A DNA stretch of 46,825 nt from Elusimicrobiota bacterium (GCA_016234365.1 JACRER010000026.1:1-46825); one strand, 5' to 3'; counted from the stretch's first letter, positions 8,144-15,530 are shown. The notes: generated by a model from the sequence alone, not told the origin. Translations and numbers: made by a program.

Positions 8144-8487
8144 TGCAGCAGAAGACCTACCTTACCATCCGCGAAGTTTCGCGGCGCACCCAGGTCCCCG
8201 AATACACCATCCGCTACTGGGAGCTCAAGTTCCGGTTGCTGCGGCCGCTGCGCCTGTCCAGCGGGCACCGCCGCTATACCCAGGCCGACGTGGACGCGCT
8301 GGCCGAGATCAAGGACCTGGTCTTTGTGAAAGGCTATTCGCTGGACGGGGCTCGCAAGGCGCTGGCCGCCAAACGCCGGCTTAAGAAAGCGGCTGCCGCC
8401 GCGCCGGCCGTGGCCACGCGCGCCGCCAAGGACGACCTGCTGGACGGCATAAAAAAAGAGCTTCGCCAGCTGCTGAAAGAGCTTTAA
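8143..8487 (+). CDS. MerR-family transcriptional regulator
   Basis: 114 residues. The N-terminal MerR winged-helix is clear: TIREVSRRTQVPEYTIRYWE, then GHRRYTQADVDALAEIKDLV. The C-terminal part is an Ala-rich, basic helix with no cysteine metal-binding loop, so it is not a metal-sensing MerR and its ligand is unknown. It is the last gene of the plus-strand run that begins at about 1.85 kb. Confidence 0.88.
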   Translation: MQQKTYLTIREVSRRTQVPEYTIRYWELKFRLLRPLRLSSGHRRYTQADVDALAEIKDLVFVKGYSLDGARKALAAKRRLKKAAAAAPAVATRAAKDDLLDGIKKELRQLLKEL

Positions 8488-8508
8488 AACCGGTCGCCTT
8501 TTATTTTT

Positions 8509-8518
8509 TTGCTATAAT
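8509..8518 (+). promoter_or_regulatory. Extended -10 promoter of tRNA-Pro(GGG)
   Basis: TGCTATAAT, an extended -10 (TGnTATAAT), follows a T-run. The predicted start is about 20 nt before the mature tRNA. Confidence 0.7.
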
Positions 8519-8544
8519 AGTTTCCGCGGTTCTGCCCTCGTCAC

Positions 8545-8616
8545 CGGGGCGTGGCTCAATGGTAGAGCGTTCGCTTGGGGTGCGAAAGACTCCGGGTTCA
8601 ATTCCCGGCGCCCCGA
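8545..8616 (+). tRNA. tRNA-Pro (anticodon GGG)
   Basis: A full cloverleaf: acceptor CGGGGCG/CGCCCCG, D-stem GCTC/GAGC, anticodon stem TTCGC/GCGAA around loop TTGGGGT, T-arm CCGGG-TTCAATT-CCCGG, discriminator A at 8616. The anticodon is GGG. No CCA is encoded. Confidence 0.96.
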
Positions 8617-8637
8617 TGAGGCGGGCTGAACCGCGGC

Positions 8638-8667
8638 AGCCGGCCAAGCAAGGCCGGCTTCTTTTTT
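8638..8667 (+). terminator. Rho-independent terminator after tRNA-Pro
   Basis: Stem AGCCGGCC (8638-8645) and GGCCGGCT (8652-8659), loop AAGCAA, followed by TC and TTTTTT. It ends 5 nt before the serpin Shine-Dalgarno sequence, so serpin expression probably depends on read-through or on an unseen promoter within this block. Confidence 0.85.
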
Positions 8668-8682
8668 AGCCAAGGAGAACAT

Positions 8683-9888
8683 ATGATGAAGAGACTTATT
8701 TTTACGGCGGCGCTGGCGGCCGCGCTGGCCGGCACCGCGGCGGCGCAGAAGAAACCAGACGCCACCCCCGCGGAGAAGGCCAACTCCGTAGCCTTCAGGT
8801 TCTACGCCAAAGAGGCCGCGCGGCCCGGCAACCTGTTCTTCTCGCCCTACGGCCTGCACAGCGCTTTCGCCATGGCTTACGAGGGGGCAAAAGGCAAGAC
8901 CGCGGCCGAGATGGCCGGCGTGTTCGGTTTTCCCAAAGAAACAAAAAAACTGCGCTCGGCCGTGGCCGAACTGCGCGACAAGCTGGCCGTCTCCGCCAAG
9001 GGCGCGGAGCTGGCGCAGGCCAACGCCTTCTGGGCCGAGGAGACCTACAGGTTCCTGCCGGCCTACACCGGCGTGCTCTCCATGTACTACGGCGCCGAGG
9101 CGCGCCCCGCCAACTTCAAGACCGCGGTAGAGGTATCGCGCCGGGCCATAAACGCCTGGACCGGAGACCACACCGGCGGCAAGATAAAGGAACTCTTCGC
9201 GGAAGGCGCCCTGACGCCGCTTACTCGACTGGTGCTGGTGAACGCGCTGTATTTCAAGGGCACCTGGGCCTCGCCTTTCGACAAGGCGCTCACCGGGCCC
9301 GCGGACTTTACCCGGGCGGACGGGCAGAAGATAAAAGTGAACATGATGACCTTCGGCGCCAACCGGGACCTGCCGTACGGCGAGACGGACGCGTTCCAGC
9401 TGGTGCGCCTGCCCTACGCCGGCGGCGGGCTTTCCATGCTGCTGGCGCTGCCCAGGGACGGCAAGAAACTTTCGGAAGCGGCGGCGGGCCTTTCCGCGGC
9501 CAGGCTGGCGGAAATGCGCTCGGCCCTCTCCGAGCAGAAAACCAAGGTCTTCCTGCCGCGGTTCTCCTTCGGGTCCTCGTTCGAGCTGAACGGCACCCTG
9601 GCCGCCCTGGGGATGCCGCTGGCCTTCACCGACGCCGCGGATTTTTCCGGGATGGACGGCAGCAGGCGCCTCTACGTGCAGAAGGCGGTGCAGAAAACTT
9701 TTGTGGAAGTTAACGAAGAGGGGACGGAAGCCGCCGCCGCTACCGGCGTGGCCATGGGGTTAAAATCCATCAACCTCGGCTTTGCGCTGTTCCGGGCCGA
9801 CAGGCCGTTCCTGTTCTTTATAGAAGACGCCGCCACCGGGCTGATCCTGTTCATGGGCAGGATGGAAGACCCGGCGCCGGGAGCCTAG
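8683..9888 (+). CDS. Secreted serpin (serine protease inhibitor)
   Basis: 401 residues with a signal peptide (about 1-21, ending TAAAQ). The serpin fold is clear along its length (SPYGLHSAFAMAYEGAKGKTA; LVNALYFKGTW; DRPFLFFIED; FMGRM). The reactive-loop hinge at 345-353, EEGTEAAAA, fits the inhibitory consensus (P17-P9), placing P1 near K361 and P1' at S362, so a trypsin-like protease is a plausible target. The loop is about 3 residues longer than in antitrypsin, so P1 could shift. AAGGAG at 8672-8677 serves the ATG at 8683 or 8686. It would act outside the cytoplasm. Serpins are patchily distributed in bacteria, so transfer is possible. Confidence 0.93.
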   Translation: MMKRLIFTAALAAALAGTAAAQKKPDATPAEKANSVAFRFYAKEAARPGNLFFSPYGLHSAFAMAYEGAKGKTAAEMAGVFGFPKETKKLRSAVAELRDKLAVSAKGAELAQANAFWAEETYRFLPAYTGVLSMYYGAEARPANFKTAVEVSRRAINAWTGDHTGGKIKELFAEGALTPLTRLVLVNALYFKGTWASPFDKALTGPADFTRADGQKIKVNMMTFGANRDLPYGETDAFQLVRLPYAGGGLSMLLALPRDGKKLSEAAAGLSAARLAEMRSALSEQKTKVFLPRFSFGSSFELNGTLAALGMPLAFTDAADFSGMDGSRRLYVQKAVQKTFVEVNEEGTEAAAATGVAMGLKSINLGFALFRADRPFLFFIEDAATGLILFMGRMEDPAPGA

Positions 9889-9899
9889 CCCCGCCCGGG

Positions 9900-10103
9900 T
9901 CAGCCTGCCTTAAAACCGGCGCTCTCCACGGCCGCCCTGATGTCGGAAAGGGCGGCCTTCTTTTCGTCGTACTCCACCGCCAGTTCCGCTTTTTCCAGGC
10001 TGGCCTGCGCGGCCAGCACGCCAGGCACACCCAGGGCCGCCTTCTCCACGGACGCTTTGCAGTGCCCGCAGGACATGCCTTTTATTTTAATGATGGTCTT
10101 CAT
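9900..10103 (-). CDS. Heavy-metal-associated (CopZ-like) metallochaperone
   Basis: 67 residues, a single HMA domain with the metal-binding motif GMSCGHC (C12, C15). Such proteins carry Cu(I), or sometimes Zn or Hg, to transporters or regulators. No transporter gene lies beside it. A strong Shine-Dalgarno sequence (AAGGAAGGAGG) precedes the ATG. It is divergent from perR and shares its promoter region, so a link between metal and peroxide responses is likely. It is the only minus-strand gene left of the terminus site. Confidence 0.9.
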   Translation of the reverse strand: MKTIIKIKGMSCGHCKASVEKAALGVPGVLAAQASLEKAELAVEYDEKKAALSDIRAAVESAGFKAG

Positions 10104-10120
10104 ACGGCCTCCTTCCTTAT

Positions 10121-10149
10121 ATTATACCTCCGGGGCGGGGACTTGACAA
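10121..10149 (-). promoter_or_regulatory. Promoter of the HMA gene
   Basis: On the minus strand TTGTCA (10149-10144) and TATAAT (10126-10121) are separated by 17 bp. Its -35 overlaps the perR -35 almost completely. Confidence 0.8.
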
Positions 10150-10196
10150 GAATTATTCTAATCTGGTATTATTTATTACATAGGAACCATTCTAAT
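10143..10196 (+). promoter_or_regulatory. perR promoter with PerR-box-like palindrome
   Basis: TTGACA (10143-10148), then an extended -10, TGGTATTAT (10164-10172), 18-bp spacer. Between them lies AGAATTATTCT (10149-10159), a perfect palindrome resembling a PerR/Fur box. The half-site ATTCTAAT occurs at 10155-10162 and again at 10189-10196, directly before the perR ATG, 34 bp apart. This fits autorepression and probable control of the divergent HMA gene. Confidence 0.75.
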
Positions 10197-10640
10197 ATGA
10201 AAAAAAAGACCAAGGGGCCGGAACACTTCAGGATGACGCCGCAGCGCGCCGGCATCCTGCGCCTGCTCGACGGCAACAAGACCCACCCTTCCGCCGAGGA
10301 CATCTACGCCCGCCTTAAAAGAAAATTCCCCGGCATGTCTTTTGCCACGGTCTATAACACCCTACAGTCCCTGCTTGAAAGGGGATCTTTGATCGAGGTG
10401 CGCATAGACTCCCAGCGCACCCGCTTCGACCCGGGCCTTAAGCCCCACGCCCACCTGCTGTGCACGGCCTGCGGCGCCATAGCGGACCTGCCCGCCCCGC
10501 CCCGCCTTAAACCCGCCGGCGCGCCGAGGGGCTACAAGATACACCGCTTTAACGTGGAGTTTTACGGAGTGTGCCCGGACTGCGGGCGCAGGAACGCCAA
10601 AAAGGAGAACGGATCATGTCAGAAGAAAAAACGCAGGTAA
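10197..10640 (+). CDS. perR: PerR-type peroxide-sensing Fur-family repressor
   Basis: 147 residues. The DNA-binding region MSFATVYNTLQSL is typical. Aligned by eye to Bacillus PerR, the regulatory-metal ligands are kept: H30, D79 (RFD), H84 and H86 (PHAHLLC) and D97 at the position where PerR has Asp104 and Fur usually has Glu. Structural zinc cysteines are C89/C92 and C126/C129. PerR senses H2O2 by metal-catalysed oxidation of the histidines and then derepresses peroxide defence. The following peroxiredoxin supports this. The ATG at 10197 is chosen over a longer frame that would run through the promoter. Its last 25 nt overlap the peroxiredoxin start. Confidence 0.9.
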   Translation: MKKKTKGPEHFRMTPQRAGILRLLDGNKTHPSAEDIYARLKRKFPGMSFATVYNTLQSLLERGSLIEVRIDSQRTRFDPGLKPHAHLLCTACGAIADLPAPPRLKPAGAPRGYKIHRFNVEFYGVCPDCGRRNAKKENGSCQKKKRR

Positions 10641-11227
10641 TAACCACCGGGGACAAGGTTCCCGCTTTCGAACTGGAAACTTTCGACCCGGCGGCCGTGA
10701 AGTTCGGCAAGTTCACCCTGGCCGACGCCCTGAAGCACAAGAAGTGGACCGTGCTGGTGTTCTACCCGGCCGACTTCACTTTTGTCTGCCCCACGGAACT
10801 GGCCGACCTGGCCGACCGGCACGCCGAGCTGGCAAAACTCGGCGCCGAGGTGCTGTCCGTAAGCACCGACACCAAGTTCACGCATATGGGCTGGCAGGCG
10901 CAGGAGCGGCTGCTGAAAGCCGTGAAGTACCGCATGGCCTGGGACGCGCGCGGCCGCCTGGCCCAGGCGCTGGGCGCCTACGATTACGCTTCCGGCCTGG
11001 CCTACCGGGGCACCTTCATTATAAATCCCGACGGCGTGCTGGCCGGCGCGGAAATAAGCCTCAACAACGTGGGCCGCAACATGGAGGAACTCGTGCGCAA
11101 GATGAAGGCCTTTGTGCACACCTACGCCAACCCGGCCGAGGTCTGCCCGGCCAAGTGGAAGCCCGGCGAGAAAACGCTCAAGCCCTCCGAGGCGCTGGTG
11201 GGCAAAGTGGGAGAGGCGTTGAAATAA
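10616..11227 (+). CDS. 2-Cys peroxiredoxin (AhpC/Prx1 type)
   Basis: 203 residues. Peroxidatic cysteine C58 in DFTFVCPTE, resolving cysteine C177 in EVCPAKWKPG, and the conserved Arg region KYRMAWDARG. It reduces H2O2, organic peroxides and peroxynitrite, and is recycled by a thioredoxin or AhpF-type partner not present here. AAGGAG lies 9 nt before the ATG. The start lies inside the perR 3' end, so the two are co-transcribed and probably under PerR control. Confidence 0.95.
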   Translation: MSEEKTQVITTGDKVPAFELETFDPAAVKFGKFTLADALKHKKWTVLVFYPADFTFVCPTELADLADRHAELAKLGAEVLSVSTDTKFTHMGWQAQERLLKAVKYRMAWDARGRLAQALGAYDYASGLAYRGTFIINPDGVLAGAEISLNNVGRNMEELVRKMKAFVHTYANPAEVCPAKWKPGEKTLKPSEALVGKVGEALK

Positions 11228-11228
11228 A

Positions 11229-11246
11229 TTTGCCCTTCGGGGCAAA
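11229..11246. terminator. UUCG-loop hairpin after peroxiredoxin gene
   Basis: TTTGCCC-TTCG-GGGCAAA begins 1 nt after the stop codon. It lacks a U-tract on the plus strand, so it may stabilise the mRNA end rather than terminate. Confidence 0.5.
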
Positions 11247-11266
11247 AACGGCAGTGATAGAGAGAT

Positions 11267-11301
11267 AGCGGGCCAGGCGTCTTCGGATCGCCTGGCCCGC
11301 T
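11267..11301 (+). terminator. Long hairpin, probable terminator of perR operon
   Basis: A perfect 13-bp stem, AGCGGGCCAGGCG (11267-11279) and CGCCTGGCCCGCT (11289-11301), followed by CGCTTTAG. The U-tract is weak. Confidence 0.6.
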
Positions 11302-11309
11302 CGCTTTAG

Positions 11310-11315
11310 TATAAT
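11310..11315 (+). promoter_or_regulatory. -10 element of glycosyltransferase gene
   Basis: A consensus TATAAT ends 6 nt before the ATG at 11322, with no Shine-Dalgarno sequence between them. A leaderless transcript is predicted. No clear -35. Confidence 0.55.
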
Positions 11316-11321
11316 CACCTT

Positions 11322-12455
11322 ATGGAGAACGCCGGGCAGGGATACCCGCTTAAAGTGGCGCTGATCTACGGCTCGCGGCCTTCGGGCCACTACGCCGCAG
11401 CGCGCGCCATAGCCGAGTTCCTGCCGCCCCGCATTATAGAGCCCGTCTTCGTGGACCTCTCCGAGGTGTACCCGGACTTAGGCCCGTTCGTGGCGCGCAC
11501 CTACCTGCAGGTCCTCAGCAAAACCCCGGCCGTCTGGGACTACGTCTACGACAACGACTTCGTGGCCTTCGCCGCCAGCGCCCTGCGCGAGACCATCCTG
11601 CCGTTCTCGTCGCAGAAACTGGCCACGCTGCTGCTGAAGAAAGGCGTCAGGGCCGCCGTGTCCACGCAGGCCTTCTCTTCGCTGCTGCTCACCAAGAACC
11701 GGCGCCTGGCCAGGCTGCCGCTGTTCTCCGTGCTTACGGATTTCTGCGCGCACGCCTACTGGCCCGTCTCCGGGGTGACGGCGTACTTCTGCCCGGAGCG
11801 CGCCGCCGCGGCCGCGCTGCGCGACAAAGGGGCCCCCGCGGAAAAGATCTTCCAGACCGGCATACCGGTACGCAAGGAATTCACCGTAGCGCCTCCGGAC
11901 AAGGCCGCCGCGCGCCGCGCGCTGGGCCTGGCGCCAAATCTATTCACCGTGCTGCTTACCGGCGGCAGCCGCGGCCTGGGCGACCTGTTGCCGGCGGCGG
12001 CGGCGCTGAAGCCGCTGATGGGAAAACTGCAGGCCATAGTGCTTTGCGGCAACAACCGCAAACTGTGCCGCCAGGCCGAAAAAACGCTGGCCTCCCGCTT
12101 TACGCGTTTTGTGGATTTCACGGATTCGCCGGCCGCCTATTACGCGGCCGCGGACCTGGTGGTGGGCAAGCCCGGCGGCGTTACCATAGCCGAGACCATG
12201 GCCATGGCCAAACCTTTCATCATCTACTCGCCGCTGCCCGGGCAGGAAGAACGCAACACCGCCTTCCTGCGCCGCCACAAGCTGGCCGAAACGGCGTCGG
12301 GCCCGGAAGAACTGGCGGCCATGGTAAAGAGCTGCGCCGCCGCCCCGGGCGCGCTGGTGCAGGCCGGCCGCGCAATGGCCCAGCAAGCCCGCCCGCACGC
12401 CGCGCGCGATATAGCCGCGAGCATTATAGAGTCCCTGACCGGCGGCCCCGCATAG
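11322..12455 (+). CDS. GT28-type glycosyltransferase, MGDG synthase/UgtP-like
   Basis: 377 residues. The N-terminal half has the MGDG-synthase-like pattern IYGSRPSGHYAAARAIAEFL and TDFCAHAYWPV; the C-terminal nucleotide-sugar domain has LTGGSRGLGD, DLVVGKPGGVTIAE and PGQEERN. Members transfer glucose or galactose from UDP-sugar to diacylglycerol, making membrane glycolipids, and act on the inner face of the cytoplasmic membrane. Relatedness to MurG explains the KPGG motif, but the GHYAAA start favours the glycolipid branch. Sugar and acceptor cannot be fixed from the sequence. Confidence 0.8.
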   Translation: MENAGQGYPLKVALIYGSRPSGHYAAARAIAEFLPPRIIEPVFVDLSEVYPDLGPFVARTYLQVLSKTPAVWDYVYDNDFVAFAASALRETILPFSSQKLATLLLKKGVRAAVSTQAFSSLLLTKNRRLARLPLFSVLTDFCAHAYWPVSGVTAYFCPERAAAAALRDKGAPAEKIFQTGIPVRKEFTVAPPDKAAARRALGLAPNLFTVLLTGGSRGLGDLLPAAAALKPLMGKLQAIVLCGNNRKLCRQAEKTLASRFTRFVDFTDSPAAYYAAADLVVGKPGGVTIAETMAMAKPFIIYSPLPGQEERNTAFLRRHKLAETASGPEELAAMVKSCAAAPGALVQAGRAMAQQARPHAARDIAASIIESLTGGPA

Positions 12456-12473
12456 ACTTTAAAAACGATTTTT

Positions 12474-12482
12474 TGCTAACAT
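12474..12482 (+). promoter_or_regulatory. Extended -10 promoter of tRNA-Pro(CGG)
   Basis: TGCTAACAT follows a T-run, closely like the TGCTATAAT promoter of the other proline tRNA. The mature tRNA begins 37 nt later. Confidence 0.5.
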
Positions 12483-12518
12483 AGCGGTGTAGTCTAAATC
12501 CCGGAGCATTGGTTTTAT

Positions 12519-12592
12519 CGGGGCGTGGCTCAGCTGGCTAGAGCGCTCGCTTCGGGTGCGAGAGACCGTGAGTTCAAATCTCACCGCCCCGA
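12519..12592 (+). tRNA. tRNA-Pro (anticodon CGG)
   Basis: Acceptor CGGGGCG/CGCCCCG, anticodon stem CTCGC/GCGAG around loop TTCGGGT (anticodon CGG at 12553-12555), T-arm GTGAG-TTCAAAT-CTCAC, discriminator A. No encoded CCA. The acceptor stem is identical to that of the tRNA-Pro(GGG) 4 kb away. Confidence 0.96.
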
Positions 12593-12613
12593 TCCCAATT
12601 TTCCGCACGTTGC

Positions 12614-12641
12614 GAACCCGCCTTCCGGCGGGTTCTTTTTT
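12614..12641 (+). terminator. Rho-independent terminator after tRNA-Pro(CGG)
   Basis: A perfect 9-bp stem, GAACCCGCC (12614-12622) and GGCGGGTTC (12627-12635), loop TTCC, then TTTTTT. Confidence 0.92.
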
Positions 12642-12710
12642 ACGGCGGTGTTGCCTTGTCAATACCTGTTGCCACCCTATATGGTTTTTAGTATTATTTA
12701 AGCCGGTTAC

Positions 12711-12716
12711 TATAAT
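12711..12716 (+). promoter_or_regulatory. -10 element of acylphosphatase gene
   Basis: TATAAT ends 5 nt before the ATG at 12722, with no Shine-Dalgarno sequence. A weak -35 (TTAGTA, 12688-12693) lies 17 bp upstream. Confidence 0.55.
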
Positions 12717-12721
12717 TACTT

Positions 12722-13000
12722 ATGCGTTTAAACTTCAGGATCTCGGGCAGGGTGCAGGGCGTGGGTTACCGCTGGTTCGTTAAAGAGACCGCGGAGCGTC
12801 ACAAGGTCACCGGCTGGGTGCGCAACCTGGCGGACGGCGCCGTGGAGGGGGAGGCGCAGGGCGGTATTCCCTCCATAGACGGCTTTCTTAAAGACCTGAA
12901 GACCGGCCACCCCTGGGCCGCGGTAGAGAACGCCGAAACGCAGGAAATGCTGGACCAGGACGCCGCGGAAAAAGATTTTCATATTAAACCAACCGCGTAA
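12722..13000 (+). CDS. acyP: Acylphosphatase
   Basis: 92 residues, the standard length. GRVQGVGYRWFV contains the phosphate-binding loop and the catalytic Arg (R17); GWVRNLADG contains the catalytic Asn (N35). It hydrolyses acyl-phosphates such as acetyl- or carbamoyl-phosphate. It has its own close -10 and is followed within 9 nt by the sigma-factor gene, so the two are probably co-transcribed. Confidence 0.95.
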   Translation: MRLNFRISGRVQGVGYRWFVKETAERHKVTGWVRNLADGAVEGEAQGGIPSIDGFLKDLKTGHPWAAVENAETQEMLDQDAAEKDFHIKPTA

Positions 13001-13009
13001 GAAGGAACA

Positions 13010-14071
13010 ATGGCCGACGAAACCGAAGATCAGGAAAAAGAAGAAGGAGCCCCCAAAGAGGAGGCCGCCGCCGCTGAGAAGAAGCCCAAAGAAAAGCTCA
13101 GCGATATCAACATCGATTCCACCAACCAGTACATCCGCAAGATCAGCCAGATAGACCACAAGATCTCGCGCGAGGAATCGCACGACCTGTGGAAGCGCGT
13201 AAAGCGCGGCGACCGCCGCGCCAAAGAGCGCATCATGGAGCTCAACCTCAAGCTGGTGATCCCCATAGCCAAGCGCTTCCTGTACCAGGGCGCCGACCTG
13301 ATGGACCTGGTGGAAGAAGGCAACCTGGGCCTGCTGCACGCCATAGACAAGTTCGAACCCAGCAAGGGTTACCGCTTCTCCACATACGCTTCCTACTGGG
13401 TGGAGCAGTACGTGCGCCGCTCGGTGGAAGAGAATTCCAAGACCATCCGCATCCCGCCGCACGCGTGGACCGCGCTGCGCAAGTGGCTTAAGCAGTGGGA
13501 CGCCATGCACGGCAAGCTGGGCCGCGATCCGACGATGGCCGAGATGGCCAAGCACATGCACTGGAACGCCAACCAGGTGCGCACCGCGCTGAACGCCAGC
13601 GAGATCGTGACCGGCCTCTCCTCCATAGAAACTCCCATGTCCAGCAGCGGAGATTCCGACGACACCATGGGCGACACCCTTAAGGACGCCGATTCCTCCA
13701 CGCCGGACAACCTTATCTCCATCCTGCGCCTGCACGACGAGCTCAAGGACGCGCTGGTGGAGATAGGCGAGCGCGAGCGCATGATAGTGGAATACCGCTA
13801 CGGCCTCACCGGCCAGACGCCCATGACCCTGAACGACATAGGCAAGAAGCTGGACCTCAGCCGCGAACGCGTGCGCCAGATAGAAGAGCGTGCGCTGCTG
13901 CGCCTGCGCCGCACGGCCGCCAAGATGGGGTTGATAGAGCTGGGCCGCAGACCGGACCACACCAACCTGCAGCCCGGCTGGCACCAGCCCAAGGTAAAGA
14001 CGGACATTCTGGGCGACACCATCCCCACTAAACCGTACGAACCGCGCAAGCCTCAGAAAGGCAAGAAATAA
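13010..14071 (+). CDS. RNA polymerase sigma-70 family factor (RpoD/RpoS-like)
   Basis: 353 residues. A charged, Lys/Glu-rich N-terminus (1-35) replaces region 1.1. Region 1.2 is at about 38-60, region 2 at about 75-150 (LIVxIAKRFLYQGADLMDLVEEGNLGLLHAIDKFE; FSTYASYWVEQYVRRS), region 3 at about 160-210, and region 4 ends with DIGKKLDLSRERVRQIEERA. Size and domains match group 2 (RpoS/SigB-like) or a short primary sigma. Region 2.4 reads ASYWVEQYVRR where primary factors have ATWWIRQAI, so its -10 preference may differ. AAGGAA precedes the start. Which regulon it serves is unknown. Confidence 0.88.
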   Translation: MADETEDQEKEEGAPKEEAAAAEKKPKEKLSDINIDSTNQYIRKISQIDHKISREESHDLWKRVKRGDRRAKERIMELNLKLVIPIAKRFLYQGADLMDLVEEGNLGLLHAIDKFEPSKGYRFSTYASYWVEQYVRRSVEENSKTIRIPPHAWTALRKWLKQWDAMHGKLGRDPTMAEMAKHMHWNANQVRTALNASEIVTGLSSIETPMSSSGDSDDTMGDTLKDADSSTPDNLISILRLHDELKDALVEIGERERMIVEYRYGLTGQTPMTLNDIGKKLDLSRERVRQIEERALLRLRRTAAKMGLIELGRRPDHTNLQPGWHQPKVKTDILGDTIPTKPYEPRKPQKGKK

Positions 14072-14080
14072 GAAGGTATT

Positions 14081-14620
14081 ATGACGCAAACAGCCGAGGC
14101 CCTGGCCTCAAAACTGAAGAGCATCATCCGCGACGTGCCGGATTTTCCCAAGAAGGGGATAATCTTCAAGGACATCACGCCGCTGCTGGCCGACCACGCG
14201 GCCTTCACCGAACTGGTGAAGGCGTTCGCCGACCATTACCGCAAGGCCGGCGTTACCAAGGTGCTGGGCATAGAAGCCCGCGGCTTCCTGCTGGCGGCCC
14301 CGCTGGCGCTGGAACTTAAGGCCGGCCTGGTGCCGGTGCGCAAGAAGGGCAAGCTGCCTTACAAACGCGTCAGTGCCACCTACGCCCTGGAGTACGGCAC
14401 GGACACGCTGGAAATGCACGAGGACGCCGTAAAGCCCGGAGAGAAGGTGCTGGTGGTGGACGACGTGCTGGCCACCGGCGGCACGGCCGCCGCGGTGTGC
14501 GAGATGGTAGACAAGCTGGGGGCCAAAGTGGCCGGAGTGGCCATGCTCATAGAGCTGGAGTTCCTCAAAGGCCGCGCCAAACTGGGCGCCCACGAAGTGC
14601 ATTCTTTGATAAAATATTAG
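14081..14620 (+). CDS. apt: Adenine phosphoribosyltransferase
   Basis: Salvages adenine with PRPP to AMP. 179 residues. The family motifs are complete: FPKKGIIFKDITPLL near the N-terminus, GIEARGFLLAAPLAL, the flexible loop LPYKRVSATYALEYG, and the PRPP-binding VLVVDDVLATGGTA. It lies 9 nt after the sigma-factor gene and 10 nt before tRNA-Arg. Confidence 0.96.
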   Translation: MTQTAEALASKLKSIIRDVPDFPKKGIIFKDITPLLADHAAFTELVKAFADHYRKAGVTKVLGIEARGFLLAAPLALELKAGLVPVRKKGKLPYKRVSATYALEYGTDTLEMHEDAVKPGEKVLVVDDVLATGGTAAAVCEMVDKLGAKVAGVAMLIELEFLKGRAKLGAHEVHSLIKY

Positions 14621-14630
14621 TTCGCAGCGC

Positions 14631-14705
14631 GCCCCCGTCGTTCAACGGATAGGACGAGAGTTTCCTAAACTCCAAATAGAGGTTCGATTCCTCTCGGGGG
14701 CACCA
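14631..14705 (+). tRNA. tRNA-Arg (anticodon CCT)
   Basis: Acceptor GCCCCCG/CGGGGGC, discriminator A and an encoded CCA (14703-14705). Anticodon loop TTCCTAA gives CCT; the T-arm is AGAGG-TTCGATT-CCTCT. The top pair of the anticodon stem is an A-C mismatch. It is the only one of the four tRNAs here with an encoded CCA. No separate promoter is clear; it may be read through from apt. Confidence 0.95.
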
Positions 14706-14724
14706 GATCTAGCCAAGGAGAATT

Positions 14725-15402
14725 ATGCCCGATACAACGTGGATAGCAGGCGGCAAGGTGGAAAATACAGGCCCGTCCAAACCGGAACTGGCCCTCGCCT
14801 GGATAAAGAACAACCGCGAGACCTTCATAGGCTCGGTGGTGATACTGCTGGGCGCCGCGCTCTTCGCGGTCTACTTCTTCATCCACTACCGCGACCTGCG
14901 CGACGCCGCGTGGAAGAACCTCTTCATAGCTCAGCAGGTGGGCTACCAGGGCAACGTGCCGCAGGCCCAGCAGCAGCTGGCGGCCATAGAGACTTCCTAC
15001 GCCAACACCAGCGCCGCCCCGTACGCCGTGATGACGCAGGGCGACATCCTCTTCGCGCAGGGTAAGTTCAAGGAAGCCGGCGACCAGTACGCCAAGATCC
15101 TTAACGACAAAGAAATAGGCCCCTTCGCGGTCTACAACCTGGGCAAGAGCAAGGAAGCCGCCGGCGACCTGGCCGGCGCCCAGGCGCAGTACGCCGACTT
15201 CCTGGCCAAGTACCCGGAACACTTCATAGCCCCGGAAGTGCACGGCTCGCTGGCCCGCACGCAGGAACTGGCCGGCGCCAAAGACCTGGCCAGGACCACT
15301 TACGAAAAGATAGTGCTGCTTTACCCGGACACTTCCTGGGCCATGCAGGCCAAGGCCCGGCTTACCGGCCCCGCGCCTGCCCCGCAGCCGGCCAAAAAGT
15401 AA
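14725..15402 (+). CDS. Membrane-anchored TPR protein (YfgM-like)
   Basis: 225 residues. A short cytoplasmic N-terminus, one membrane helix at about 33-53 (FIGSVVILLGAALFAVYFF), then TPR repeats to the C-terminus (GDILFAQGKFKEAGDQYAKIL; NLGKSKEAAGDLAGAQAQYADFL; ELAGAKDLARTTYEKIVLLYP). This layout is like YfgM, which assists folding at the Sec translocon, but similarity is at the architectural level only. A good Shine-Dalgarno sequence (AAGGAG) lies 6 nt before the ATG. A strong terminator follows. Confidence 0.75.
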   Translation: MPDTTWIAGGKVENTGPSKPELALAWIKNNRETFIGSVVILLGAALFAVYFFIHYRDLRDAAWKNLFIAQQVGYQGNVPQAQQQLAAIETSYANTSAAPYAVMTQGDILFAQGKFKEAGDQYAKILNDKEIGPFAVYNLGKSKEAAGDLAGAQAQYADFLAKYPEHFIAPEVHGSLARTQELAGAKDLARTTYEKIVLLYPDTSWAMQAKARLTGPAPAPQPAKK

Positions 15403-15424
15403 GCGCCGGCATAGCCGCGCAAAG

Positions 15425-15453
15425 AACCCGGCCCGACGTGGGCCGGGTTTTTT
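15425..15453 (+). terminator. Rho-independent terminator
   Basis: A perfect 10-bp stem, AACCCGGCCC (15425-15434) and GGGCCGGGTT (15440-15449), loop GACGT, followed by a T-run. Confidence 0.93.
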
Positions 15454-15472
15454 ATTGCCCGCGCCGGCCTGA

Positions 15473-15507
15473 TATATGTCAAGTTATTTGCCATGCCGTG
15501 ACATATA
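15473..15507. promoter_or_regulatory. Inverted TGACATAT sites upstream of porin promoter
   Basis: TATATGTCA (15473-15481) and TGACATATA (15499-15507) form a 9-bp inverted repeat with a 17-bp spacer. A related TGCCATGC begins at 15489, exactly 10 bp before the second arm. The same TG(A/C)CATAT word is arrayed at 18,814-18,936, suggesting a shared regulator. Confidence 0.55.
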
Positions 15508-15530
15508 GGACTCTATATATAAATATATAG

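Noticed and set aside
11229-11301. Riboswitch or sRNA between the peroxiredoxin and glycosyltransferase genes
   Set aside because: The stretch is explained by two simple hairpins and a -10 box; there is no room for a larger fold.
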